NCBI GenBank assembly: GCA_937916465.1
Contig: CALFTK010000037.1
Coordinates: forward strand, 1-64,000
Length of the DNA stretch: 64,000 nt
Origin: an uncultured Bacteroidales bacterium
GTDB taxonomy: Bacteria > Bacteroidota > Bacteroidia > Bacteroidales > Bacteroidaceae
Reading direction: 5' to 3'
Under the pieces are notes generated by a model. That model was not told where the DNA came from. It saw nothing but the letters and a program-made list of their open reading frames with translations, and made no database searches. How positions within the stretch are numbered: the first letter of the stretch is position 1; each line of letters begins with the position of its first letter. The position numbers and the translations under genes are program-made. Positions 1 through 7,737 of this stretch are shown piece after piece.

Positions 1-15
1 TTTGTGCATAATGAA

Positions 16-48
16 ACCCCAAAAGTTTTTTGTCTAAACTTTTGGGGT
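16..48. terminator. bidirectional hairpin terminator, CCCCAAAA type
   Basis: Perfect 13-bp inverted repeat, ACCCCAAAAGTTT at 16-28 and its complement at 36-48, with a 7-base loop. It lies 33 bp past the stop of the minus-strand thioesterase gene, so it can end that transcript. A-runs on one side and T-runs on the other would let it work from either strand. Two related hairpins sit at 5129-5190 and 38142-38183. Confidence 0.7.
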
Positions 49-81
49 CACTTCATTGCGATATTCAGTCTCTTGTTTTAT

Positions 82-480
82 TCAGTTCTTTGCTAAAAAG
101 GTGGCTGCTTCTACTGCAAAACGTAAATGAGTGCCTTTTCCAATTAGCTTTTCTCCTTCGAATGCTTCTACATTAAAACTGAGCTTTTTACCGGAAACGG
201 ATGTTAAAACTGCTTTGGCAGAAACCTTTGCTCCAGGTTTTGATGGAGCTAAATGAGATGTCTCAATATGTCCGCCTACAGTGGTATAACCCATTGGTAA
301 TAGTGGCGCAACGCAGTTCATAGCGGCATTCTCCATAAGCGATACTAATACCGGTGTTGCCAGTACGGGTAAATCGCCGGACCCTACGTTCATAGCCAAA
401 TGCATCTCTTCTACTTGCATTCTACTTTCAAACTCTCTGCCTATAAAGGCTGCATCTATAATATTCTGTTTCTCTGCCAT
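82..480 (-). CDS. hot-dog fold thioesterase, fluoroacetyl-CoA thioesterase (FlK)-like
   Basis: A 132-residue single-domain protein of the hot-dog thioesterase superfamily, FlK-like group. Thr42, Glu50 and His76 fall in the contexts ATPVL, LMENA and TSHLAP and match the spacing of the FlK catalytic triad as I remember it. The family hydrolyses small acyl-CoA thioesters; the substrate here is unknown, and fluoroacetyl-CoA itself is unlikely in a gut-type anaerobe. There is no signal peptide, so it is cytoplasmic. A possible -7 box on the minus strand (TAAATTTG, complement of 500-507) lies just upstream of the ATG, without a clear -33 box. It is transcribed away from the tRNA gene and ends at the hairpin at 16-48. 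Confidence 0.8.
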   Translation of the reverse strand: MAEKQNIIDAAFIGREFESRMQVEEMHLAMNVGSGDLPVLATPVLVSLMENAAMNCVAPLLPMGYTTVGGHIETSHLAPSKPGAKVSAKAVLTSVSGKKLSFNVEAFEGEKLIGKGTHLRFAVEAATFLAKN

Positions 481-580
481 ATCATTACAATTTTCTATGC
501 AAATTTATATTCTGAAGAATAATAATGCACTATGTTTTCACATTTATTTGTAATTAGTTTTTTTGTATGAATAAAAGTTG

Positions 581-588
581 TACCTTTG
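581..588 (+). promoter_or_regulatory. -7 promoter box of tRNA-Leu
   Basis: TACCTTTG fits the Bacteroidota -7 consensus TANNTTTG and ends 24 bases before the mature tRNA. A T-rich stretch ending in TTTTG at 561-565 is the best -33 candidate, but its spacing of 15 is shorter than the usual 19-21. Confidence 0.55.
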
Positions 589-612
589 CACCGCAAACGC
601 GAAAGCAACTGC

Positions 613-693
613 GCGGGCGTGGCGGAATTGGTAGACGCGCTAGACTTAGGATCTAGTGTCTTAGACGTGGGGGTTCGAGTCCCTTCGCCCGTA
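613..693 (+). tRNA. tRNA-Leu, anticodon UAG
   Basis: Cloverleaf with a long variable arm, as expected for tRNA-Leu. The acceptor strand GCGGGCG (613-619) pairs with CGCCCGT ending at 692, the first pair being G-U, and the discriminator base is A693. The anticodon stem CTAGA/TCTAG encloses the loop CTTAGGA, giving anticodon UAG. The T-arm contains GGGTTCGAGTCCC. The CCA end is not encoded, so it must be added enzymatically. An open reading frame across this region is a by-product of the tRNA sequence. Confidence 0.96.
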
Positions 694-740
694 CAAGAAG
701 AAAGAGGTTCAAAACGAACCTCTTTCTTCTTTGTACGGGC
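687..740 (+). terminator. long hairpin downstream of tRNA-Leu that reaches into its 3' end
   Basis: Arms 695-710 and 716-731 are a perfect 16-bp inverted repeat around loop AAAAC. After one bulged T (732), pairing continues for 8 bp between GCCCGTAC (687-694), the 3' acceptor strand of the tRNA, and GTACGGGC (733-740). The stem can therefore form only at the cost of the acceptor stem, or before RNase cleavage. The likely role is transcription termination or 3' processing; no T-run follows the stem. Confidence 0.7.
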
Positions 741-791
741 TGTTCCCCACCCTTATTTTATTCAGTTTCCTATCGGAAACTTATCCTAGAG

Positions 792-2015
792 TTATAGTTT
801 GGGAGTAAGACGATATAGTACTACATCGTGAGTCGGAATAGTTACAGTCAGACTCTTTTTGGTAGTGCCTTTTTTCTGCTTCTTTTCATTCTTTTCCCAA
901 AGATCTTTTATCTCATAGATTTTGCTGTCGAACGATGTTGAAAGTTTGGATACTTCGTCATCGGTAAAGTTGAACTCTTGCCAATCTATTGTGTATTCCT
1001 GATCTTCTGCGCCACGGTTAAGTATGCAGAAAGCCCAACATCCGTCAGACAAAGGTTTGAACCAAAATTCTAAACCATCTTCTGCCTTGAGTTTTAAGCC
1101 TTGAACACCCAGTGGATCCTGGTCTATGGCAATAACCTCTTTGTTCAGGATTATATCTTTGGTCTCCTGAGTCATGTTTCGGATGTCATTACCTAAAATC
1201 AGAGGAGCAGCAAGCATACACCACATAGTGAAGTGTGCTCTATCCTCATTTACAGGCAACCCATTACCTACTTCAAGCATATCGGGGTCATTCCAGTGAC
1301 CGGGACCGGCATACTTTCTAAGTCCTTCTTGCATATCAAGGATTTCAAGAATGGTGTGGGCGTATGATGGCTTTTCTCCCTTCTCAAAAACCATAGCTAT
1401 GTCTCCTGTGGTTCTCCAAGAGTGGCCAACTTCCGATGCCCATGTCCAAGGTTTACTATTTCCCCATTCACACATACTGAAGAAGATAGGGCGTCCGGCT
1501 TCGCGCAGAGCATCGCGCATCAGGGTGTATGCACCTATGGGGTTGATATTCTCTGTTTCACACCAGTCATATTTCAGATAATCGATACCCCAGTTCGCAT
1601 ATGTTATAGCATCTTGATATTCGTGTCCAAAGCTACCCGGTCTTCCACCGCAAGTCTTTCTTCCTGCATCAGAATAGATACCGAATTTTAGTCCTTTGGA
1701 GTGTACATAGTCTGCTAATGCTTTGATACCTGAAGGGAAACGTGCCGGGTCAGGATGTATAAATCCCAAGCTATCGCGTTTGCCGTGCCAGCAGTCGTCC
1801 ATATTTAAATATTCGTATCCGGCATCAAGTAAACCTTCTTCTACCATAGCATCAGCCATTTCGCGAATCATCTCTTCGTTAATGTTGCCGGCAAATTTGT
1901 TCCAACTGTTCCAACCCATTTGTGGGGTGTCTGCCAATCCTTCCCATTTCTGTGCAGAAATACCGACTGTGAACATTAAGAAGGTTGTAATTAATAGTAG
2001 ATGTGATTTTTTCAT
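792..2015 (-). CDS. GH27 alpha-galactosidase, secreted
   Basis: Glycoside hydrolase family 27; removes terminal alpha-1,6-galactose, for example from galactomannan. The 407-residue protein starts with a Sec signal peptide (about residues 1-21). GWNSWN (34-39) and YLNMDDCWHG (69-78) mark the start of the barrel. KYDWC carries the nucleophile Asp150, WRTTGDI the acid/base Asp205, and NDPDMLEVG follows. The last ~100 residues form the usual beta domain. It lies 18 bp downstream of the CE15 gene on the same strand, so the two are probably co-transcribed. Length and motifs are normal; the periplasm or cell surface is the likely location. Confidence 0.93.
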   Translation of the reverse strand: MKKSHLLLITTFLMFTVGISAQKWEGLADTPQMGWNSWNKFAGNINEEMIREMADAMVEEGLLDAGYEYLNMDDCWHGKRDSLGFIHPDPARFPSGIKALADYVHSKGLKFGIYSDAGRKTCGGRPGSFGHEYQDAITYANWGIDYLKYDWCETENINPIGAYTLMRDALREAGRPIFFSMCEWGNSKPWTWASEVGHSWRTTGDIAMVFEKGEKPSYAHTILEILDMQEGLRKYAGPGHWNDPDMLEVGNGLPVNEDRAHFTMWCMLAAPLILGNDIRNMTQETKDIILNKEVIAIDQDPLGVQGLKLKAEDGLEFWFKPLSDGCWAFCILNRGAEDQEYTIDWQEFNFTDDEVSKLSTSFDSKIYEIKDLWEKNEKKQKKGTTKKSLTVTIPTHDVVLYRLTPKL

Positions 2016-2033
2016 ATCTATAAATATTATTGG

Positions 2034-3380
2034 TTAGTCAATATATCTTGCAAAGAAGTCCAGGAAGTAGGGCCAGTTTGGACCAGCTTCGTGACCGCCA
2101 TCGTGCTGACGATATACCAAATCGCCATCAAGCAGACCTTCGTTCATTAAAGGAAGAACATCGGTTGGCAGACCTTCTGCGCCAAGAATCTCCCATGCAG
2201 GCGATGCCTTTGCTGCCGACATAAACATACCAACAATATCCTGCCATTTATCTGCGTCGTGACGTCCGCCGGAAATGAAACAGGCTCGTGGAGCGCAAAG
2301 CGCAATCAGTTGATGCTGATCTACAGGAATGTCGTTGTCGGTCATACCTACTGCACCATATTTGAGGAAGTTTCCTGCCATCCAGTGGTATTCTCCCGGT
2401 GATGTGATGTTTCCGGTACTTTCGCCCAAATCTCTGCGCCATCCGGCTGCACCTGCTTTACCTGATGAACAGATAAAACCTGCAGCTATTCTTTCGTCGA
2501 ATGCCATAGCTACAAGAGCTGCTTTACCATATCTGGATACACCTTCTATTGCCACTTTGGTAGCATCGAATGTGTAATCAGTTTCAAAATAGTCTATCAG
2601 TTTTGAAGCGCCCCAGCCCCAGGCACGTAATGAACCCCAATCTGTGGGCTTTCTGAATTCGCCTTTATTGCATAGGCCAATGATGCCGCTTGTAAGACCA
2701 TAACCTGCGTCGGCCTGAATAGAACCCGGTACAATTGTGGCTGCTGCCCAACCGCGTTCAACAACCATCTGTTGCCAAGGTATGCTGTTACCAAATGCGC
2801 GTGGCAGACCCGATGCAAAGCCAAATTCTACCACAACAGGCATATTTTTAGCACCGTTATCGGGGTATATTACATTGGCTTGTATGTTAACACTGATTTC
2901 TGGGTATGATGAATTATCAACAACACCTTTTAAGGTGCGTATTACAACATCAGTATTGCCCAATTTCGCTTTTTGTTCATCTGTAACTTGCCAATCTACT
3001 GATGGTACATTTTCCGGAATGCAACCGTAAATCTCTTCTTCAAAAGTCTTTACCAGTTCAGGACGGCGTATCTTGTTCCACATTTTTGCATTCTTTACCT
3101 GTTTGCCGCTGTTGGTTACAAGCAGTTCCGGGTATATGCAGTATGGGTTACCAATTAGTTCGTCATAGTTTGGATGTTGGGTTACATCTGTAGTGTTGGG
3201 GTTACGTCCGGGTTTCATCTCCTTTATACCCAACTGCTCCATCATATTGGCGTAGTCGGCTTCTGCAACCTTGTTCAAACTATCTCTGTTCATGTTCATT
3301 CCCATTCCACCCCATTGGGAAAATGCAGATAGTGGAACTTGCAATAGCAACGCTAAAATCGTAATTTTAAAAATCTTCAT
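2034..3380 (-). CDS. CE15-type glucuronoyl esterase, secreted
   Basis: Carbohydrate esterase family 15-like alpha/beta hydrolase, 448 residues with a signal peptide (about 1-21, ending LSAFSQ). GVSRYGKAA (280-288) matches the CE15 nucleophile elbow G-x-S-R-x-G-K, with Ser282 as nucleophile. The C-terminal HDGGHEAG (426-433) supplies the catalytic His. CE15 enzymes cut ester links between glucuronic acid of xylan and lignin alcohols. It is the first gene of a two-gene minus-strand operon with the GH27. The first ~29 residues have a diverged copy at 6176-6262, showing that a paralogue once existed nearby. The family call is good; exact substrate is inferred. Confidence 0.85.
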   Translation of the reverse strand: MKIFKITILALLLQVPLSAFSQWGGMGMNMNRDSLNKVAEADYANMMEQLGIKEMKPGRNPNTTDVTQHPNYDELIGNPYCIYPELLVTNSGKQVKNAKMWNKIRRPELVKTFEEEIYGCIPENVPSVDWQVTDEQKAKLGNTDVVIRTLKGVVDNSSYPEISVNIQANVIYPDNGAKNMPVVVEFGFASGLPRAFGNSIPWQQMVVERGWAAATIVPGSIQADAGYGLTSGIIGLCNKGEFRKPTDWGSLRAWGWGASKLIDYFETDYTFDATKVAIEGVSRYGKAALVAMAFDERIAAGFICSSGKAGAAGWRRDLGESTGNITSPGEYHWMAGNFLKYGAVGMTDNDIPVDQHQLIALCAPRACFISGGRHDADKWQDIVGMFMSAAKASPAWEILGAEGLPTDVLPLMNEGLLDGDLVYRQHDGGHEAGPNWPYFLDFFARYID

Positions 3381-3410
3381 TGCATTTACTTTATTTGTTT
3401 ATACTTTTTG

Positions 3411-3418
3411 CAAATATA
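3411..3418 (-). promoter_or_regulatory. putative -7 box for the CE15-GH27 operon
   Basis: On the minus strand this reads TATATTTG, a full match to TANNTTTG, 31 bp upstream of the CE15 start. I could not find a convincing -33 box. Confidence 0.4.
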
Positions 3419-3537
3419 GTGATAATAAAAGTTCTTGGTACACTGTTTTTTTTAATTTGTTTAACGAAATGTAAATAGTAAAGTTTGAAAATGTTATTTT
3501 TACAGCCACTAATGAAATACTAACTTATAAATTTGCT

Positions 3538-5037
3538 ATGTTTATGAATGCTAAAAAGACTTGTTTGTTGTTTCTGAATGGTTTGTTGGGCTTAAATTTG
3601 TATTCACAAGAGATGAATTTGCCGATAATACAGACTAAATATACTGCTGATCCGGCTCCGTATGTACATAATGATACAGTATATCTTTACACAACTCACG
3701 ATGAAGATAATTCAGAAGGTTTTAATATGAAAGATTGGTTGCTATATACATCAACTGATATGATTAATTGGCAGGACCATGGTGCTGTAGCATCGCTTAA
3801 AGATTTTAAGTGGTATACCGGTAATAATGGCGCTTGGGCAGAGCAGGTTATCGAACGCAATGGAAAATGGTATATGTATTGTCCTATACATGGAAATGGA
3901 ATTGGAGTACTAGTCTCTGATTCTCCATATGGTCCGTTTAAAGATCCAATTGGTAAACCATTGGTTTGGCAGCGTGAGCATTGGAATGATATTGATCCCA
4001 GTGTTTTGATTGATGATGATGGCCAGGCTTATATGTATTGGGGAAATCCTGATTTATATTATGTGAAATTAAATGAAGATATGATTTCTTATAGTGGAGA
4101 GATAATAAAATTGCCAAAGATACAAGATTATCAAGAGGGACCATGGATATATAAACGAGAAGGTCATTATTATTTGGCATTTGCCTCAACTTGCTGTCCT
4201 GAGGGTATTGGATATGCTATGAGTGATAGCCCTATTGGACCTTGGAAATACAAAGGACATATAATGGATCATACTCTTAGAACGCGTGGAAATCATCCTG
4301 GAATTATAGAATTTAAGGGAAAATCTTATTGTTTTGGTCTTTGTTATGATATTCTCAGATTGGAAACCGGACGTCATGCTGAACGGCGTTCTGTAGCGGT
4401 CGCAGAGATGACTTACAATTCTGATGGAACAATTCAGATGCTTCCTTACTTTCAAGATTGTGTCTTGAATCAAGTGGAATCTTTTAATCCGTACAGAAAA
4501 GTTGAAGCAGAGACAATTGCTTGGGGGTATGGTTTAAAAACAGCTCCATATAAATCTAAAGATAATCATATTACAAATCAGATAGTTCAGAATATTGATG
4601 ATGGAGAATTTCTTTTAGTTAAAGGTGTTGATTTTGGTAAAGGAGCCAAGAGTTTCAGAGTTTGTGTTTCCACTCATCTAATAGGTGGGACAATTTAATT
4701 ACATATAGATTCAAAAAATGGTCCAATAATCGGCGGTATTAAAGTATGTAATACTAAAGATGAATATTTGGTATTTGAGTCAGATGTAGAAAAAGTTAAG
4801 GGAGTTCATGATTTATATATGGTGTTTAAAGGCGGTGATTTCCAACAACGTAATCTATTTTTTATGGATTGGTGGGAATTTACTGATAAGAATTCTAAAA
4901 CAATAGATAAAAAGAAATATAAACGCAATAACATTCTAGCAAATCGATATTATAAAATTGATAATTCACTAGATAATCCGCGTAATTGGACAGCGTCGAA
5001 ATATTACATTTATTATTTGCCTGAATCGGCATGGTGA
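3538..5037 (+). pseudogene. GH43-CBM6 arabinofuranosidase/xylosidase, interrupted by one in-frame stop
   Basis: Residues 1-~320 are a GH43 five-bladed propeller: TADPAP (base Asp38), NDIDPSVL (Asp153) and YQEGPW (acid Glu200). A CBM6 xylan-binding domain follows. Codon 387 (4696-4698) is TAA, and the same frame continues as LHIDSKNGP...VFKGGD to a stop at 5035-5037. In CBM6 domains I know, the interrupted position usually reads GGTIELRLDS, so TAA probably replaced GAA by one G-to-T change. Premature termination would remove the second half of the CBM6. The ~50 residues after the CBM6 end (WWEF) are lysine- and asparagine-rich and match nothing I recognise. A -7-like TAAATTTG lies at 3528-3535, so ATG 3544 is an alternative start to 3538. 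The gene looks more AT-rich than its neighbours. A sequencing error is possible. Confidence 0.85.
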
Positions 5038-5128
5038 TGGTGTAATTTGGTTAATGGATAATTTGGTTTGCTATTATTAGCGACAAAAAGCGAAAATGAT
5101 TTCAAAAATTGAAGTGTCTCCCGAATGT

Positions 5129-5190
5129 TAAACAATGACCTGACCCCAAAAAGTTTTGCATCAGACTTTTTGGGGTCAGGTCATTGTTTA
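5129..5190. terminator. 26-bp perfect hairpin between convergent genes, CCCCAAAA type
   Basis: Arms 5129-5154 and 5165-5190 are perfectly complementary over 26 bp, with a 10-base loop. The inner part holds GACCCCAAAAAGT. It lies between the plus-strand GH43-CBM6 pseudogene and the minus-strand SH3 gene, which suggests a bidirectional terminator. The stem is unusually long and perfect for a simple terminator. Confidence 0.75.
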
Positions 5191-5217
5191 GTTGTTTTAT
5201 GCTTATTTGTAGTGAAC

Positions 5218-5709
5218 TTACAACTTTTTTATATAATCTGTGTGAACATATCCAGTACTAGATTTATATTTAATTTTAGCCCACTTGTTGTTGATAGATA
5301 TAACCTCTATTAGTTCAGATGGTTGTAAGTTTCCTAATATTTGTCCGTCTGTCGATGGCGTACTACGAACTTTTAAATTATTTTGAGAAATAACTTTATA
5401 ATTTCCTTTTTTATTGGATACTTGGACTTTTCTTATCCCCTTAGCATTTATGTAGGCCGTTTGGTTGTTGAACTTGATTTCTGCCCAACCATCCTTAATT
5501 CCATAAACAATAATTTGTTCTTTTGGCGCGATAGTTCCTAATATCCATGTGTCTAATCCAGGCAAACTTCTTACGTTTATTTGCGCTTGTGAAGAGACTT
5601 CATATTTGACTTGTGCATTAATAGGTTCAATGCAGAATAAAATATCAAACAACAAAACGATAGTAAATAGTTTAAATTGTCTCATTTTAGTATTTTGATT
5701 AATCTTCAT
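5218..5709 (-). CDS. secreted protein with two bacterial SH3 domains
   Basis: 163 residues: a signal peptide (about 1-32) followed by two SH3_3-type domains of about 60 residues each. The first contains INVRSLPG and WAEIKF, the second LKVRSTPS and WAKIKYKSSTGYVHTDY. Such modules usually bind cell-wall peptides or mediate protein contacts, and no enzymatic domain is attached. It stands between GH43 fragments with no obvious operon partner. The product is probably periplasmic; its role is unknown. Confidence 0.8.
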   Translation of the reverse strand: MKINQNTKMRQFKLFTIVLLFDILFCIEPINAQVKYEVSSQAQINVRSLPGLDTWILGTIAPKEQIIVYGIKDGWAEIKFNNQTAYINAKGIRKVQVSNKKGNYKVISQNNLKVRSTPSTDGQILGNLQPSELIEVISINNKWAKIKYKSSTGYVHTDYIKKL

Positions 5710-5742
5710 TTAATTATAAATTTAAATATTGATAGTCGCTTA

Positions 5743-6183
5743 CTTTCTTCATTTTGTGATGTATTTGAAGTTCTTGACGGTTACTCCATCGTTAACCATT
5801 ATAGAAGGCCTTAATGCAAAGAAACCCTGATAAGTGTTGTGATGATATGATGAAACGTCCTGATTTTTAATTACCTGGTTCCACTTTTCTCCATCGGTGC
5901 TGCTCCAAACAGAAACCACATTCTTGTCATTCAGTATTCGGATGTAGAAATGGGAATCATTCAGTTGTGTGCCGGTGTATGCTTTTTCGTTGTAGAACAG
6001 GTACAAACCGGCAGCAGCTCCATTCGATTCAAATTCAGCAGTGATTTCATAAGATTCATCTATTGTAGTTGTGTTCCATAATGTACCTCCTTCAAAACCG
6101 GGTTCCCATTTGGTCCACATAATAGGATTGCTAAAGTCCTTCAGATAATCAAAGTTGCTATTTAAGCCTTTGTTATCCCATTC
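5743..6183. repeat. direct repeat, copy A of the 441-bp GH43 3' segment
   Basis: Same length as 7297-7737 with no indel. By eye there are roughly ten base differences, clustered near the ends, and a long identical core. It ends at the 8-base join GAATGGGA. This is the derived copy, because it carries the start of the SDR gene (ATGAAGAAAG) without the rest of it. Confidence 0.88.
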
Positions 6184-6262
6184 CACCCCATTGTGAGAAT
6201 GCTGATAGTGGAACTATCATCAGCGATAATGCAATCGCGCTCTTTAAGGTTCTTACTCTCAT
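5743..6262 (-). pseudogene. chimeric remnant: CE15-like signal peptide fused to a duplicated GH43 C-terminus
   Basis: Reading the minus strand from ATG at 6262, the first 29 codons give MRVRTLKSAIALSLMIVPL then SAFSQWGGMG and a stop. This closely resembles the N-terminus of the CE15 at 2034-3380 (LSAFSQWGGMG). At GAATGGGA (6176-6183 on the plus strand) the sequence switches to a near-perfect copy of the GH43 C-terminal domain encoded at 7303-7737, in another frame (GTG-initiated frame 5749-6186, 145 codons). Neither half can give a working enzyme. The copy even includes the first bases of the SDR gene that overlaps the GH43 stop. Confidence 0.85.
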
Positions 6263-6274
6263 ATCAATGTTTGT

Positions 6275-7306
6275 TTATAGTTTTCTACTAAGTTTGATGC
6301 GTGCTTCTTCCATAGCTTCAATCACATTGTCGCACCAAATGTCAAAATCTGGATCCTCTTTTTGGTATTCAGGATGATTCAGAATGTAATCTATTGTTTT
6401 GCGTACGCCCTGATCAAAACGAACAGTTGCACAGAATCCGGGTACAGCTCTCTTTAACTTACTGTTGTCAAAAACAACGCTGCAGGTTTTGTCTCCAATC
6501 AAGCTTCCGGTGTAATCGTAATTACTAACCTTTGCCAGAAAATCGGATGGAACATAATAAGGTTTGAATTCTACACCAAGGCACTTTGCTATCTCACTAT
6601 AGATTTGATTCCAGGTAACCGATTCGTCGGATGTAATTTGGAATGCTTCGCCAATAGCGTGTATATTGCCCATCAACCCTATAAATCCTTTTGCAAAATC
6701 GCTGTTGTGTGTGAGCGTCCAAAGTGAAGAACCATCGCCGTGAATAATGACCGGTTTACCACCCAACATACGCTTTATAACTTGCCAACTGCCATTGTTG
6801 CCATGAACAGCCAAAGGCACAGAACGTTCGTCGTATGTGTGGCTTGGTCTTATTATAGTTACCGGAAAACCATTTTCACGGTGCATCTTCATAAGAAAAT
6901 CTTCACACTCTATCTTGTCTCTGGAATATTGCCAATAAGGATTGGCAAGCGGTGTACCTTCATTAATCATAAAGTTGCCTACCGGTTTTTTGTATGCCGA
7001 TGCGGAGCTTATATACATAAACTGACAGGTCTTGTCTTTGAACAGGCGATAATCGCGTTCTAATTGTGGCTTGACAAAACCAATGAAATCGCAAACGCAG
7101 TCAAAATGCAACGATGCAATCTTTTCGGCCACTGCCTTTTCATCGTTTATGTCAACAATAATCTGTTTGACATTGTCAGGAACTACAGATGCTCTTGTGC
7201 CTCTGTTTATAAGATAAAGTTCCCATTCGTCTGTCATTTGTGACAGTTGCTTTGTGATGGCTGTACTTATGGTGCCTGTGCCACCAATGAATAGCGCTTT
7301 CTTCAT
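6275..7306 (-). CDS. extended SDR family NAD(P)-dependent sugar epimerase/dehydratase-like enzyme
   Basis: 343 residues. The nucleotide-binding motif GGTGTIS (8-14) and the catalytic pair Tyr127/Lys131 (YSRDK) identify an extended short-chain dehydrogenase/reductase; SSASAY (100-105) supplies the Ser. The substrate is not evident; a role in sugar or sugar-nucleotide conversion is inferred from the GH43 upstream. Its ATG overlaps the GH43 stop by 4 bp (ATGA), so the two are probably translationally coupled. The chimeric CE15/GH43 remnant begins 12 bp after its stop, suggesting that a CE15 paralogue once followed it in the same operon. Confidence 0.8.
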   Translation of the reverse strand: MKKALFIGGTGTISTAITKQLSQMTDEWELYLINRGTRASVVPDNVKQIIVDINDEKAVAEKIASLHFDCVCDFIGFVKPQLERDYRLFKDKTCQFMYISSASAYKKPVGNFMINEGTPLANPYWQYSRDKIECEDFLMKMHRENGFPVTIIRPSHTYDERSVPLAVHGNNGSWQVIKRMLGGKPVIIHGDGSSLWTLTHNSDFAKGFIGLMGNIHAIGEAFQITSDESVTWNQIYSEIAKCLGVEFKPYYVPSDFLAKVSNYDYTGSLIGDKTCSVVFDNSKLKRAVPGFCATVRFDQGVRKTIDYILNHPEYQKEDPDFDIWCDNVIEAMEEARIKLSRKL

Positions 7307-7737
7307 TTTGTGACGTATTTGAAATCTTTAACTGTTACTCCATCGTTAACCATTATAGAAGGTCTTAATGCAAAGAAACCCTGATAAGTGTTGTGATGAT
7401 ATGATGAAACGTCCTGATTTTTAATTACCTGGTTCCACTTTTCTCCATCGGTGCTGCTCCAAACAGAAACCACATTCTTGTCATTCAGTATTCGGATGTA
7501 GAAATGGGAATCATTCAGTTGTGTGCCGGTGTATGCTTTTTCGTTGTAGAACAGGTACAAACCGGCAGCAGCTCCATTCGATTCAAATTCAGCAGTGATT
7601 TCATAAGATTCATCTATTGTAGTTGTGTTCCATAATGTACCTCCTTCAAAACCGGGTTCCCATTTGGTCCACATAATAGGATTGCTAAAGTCCTTCAGAT
7701 AATCAAAGTTGCTGTTTAAACCTTTGTTATCCCATTC
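7297..7737. repeat. direct repeat, copy B (source) of the 441-bp segment
   Basis: Covers the C-terminal beta-sandwich coding part of the intact GH43 and the first bases of the overlapping SDR gene. The other copy is 5743-6183. Confidence 0.88.

Noticed and set aside
687..740. Integrative-element attachment site at tRNA-Leu
   Set aside because: The second copy of the tRNA end is inverted, not direct, and no integrase gene lies nearby.
586..789. 67-codon plus-strand ORF
   Set aside because: It runs straight through tRNA-Leu and its terminator; the codons are a by-product of the tRNA sequence.
4696..4698. Programmed recoding (stop-codon read-through) in GH43-CBM6
   Set aside because: The stop is TAA, with no stem-loop or other signal after it that I can see; a point mutation is simpler.
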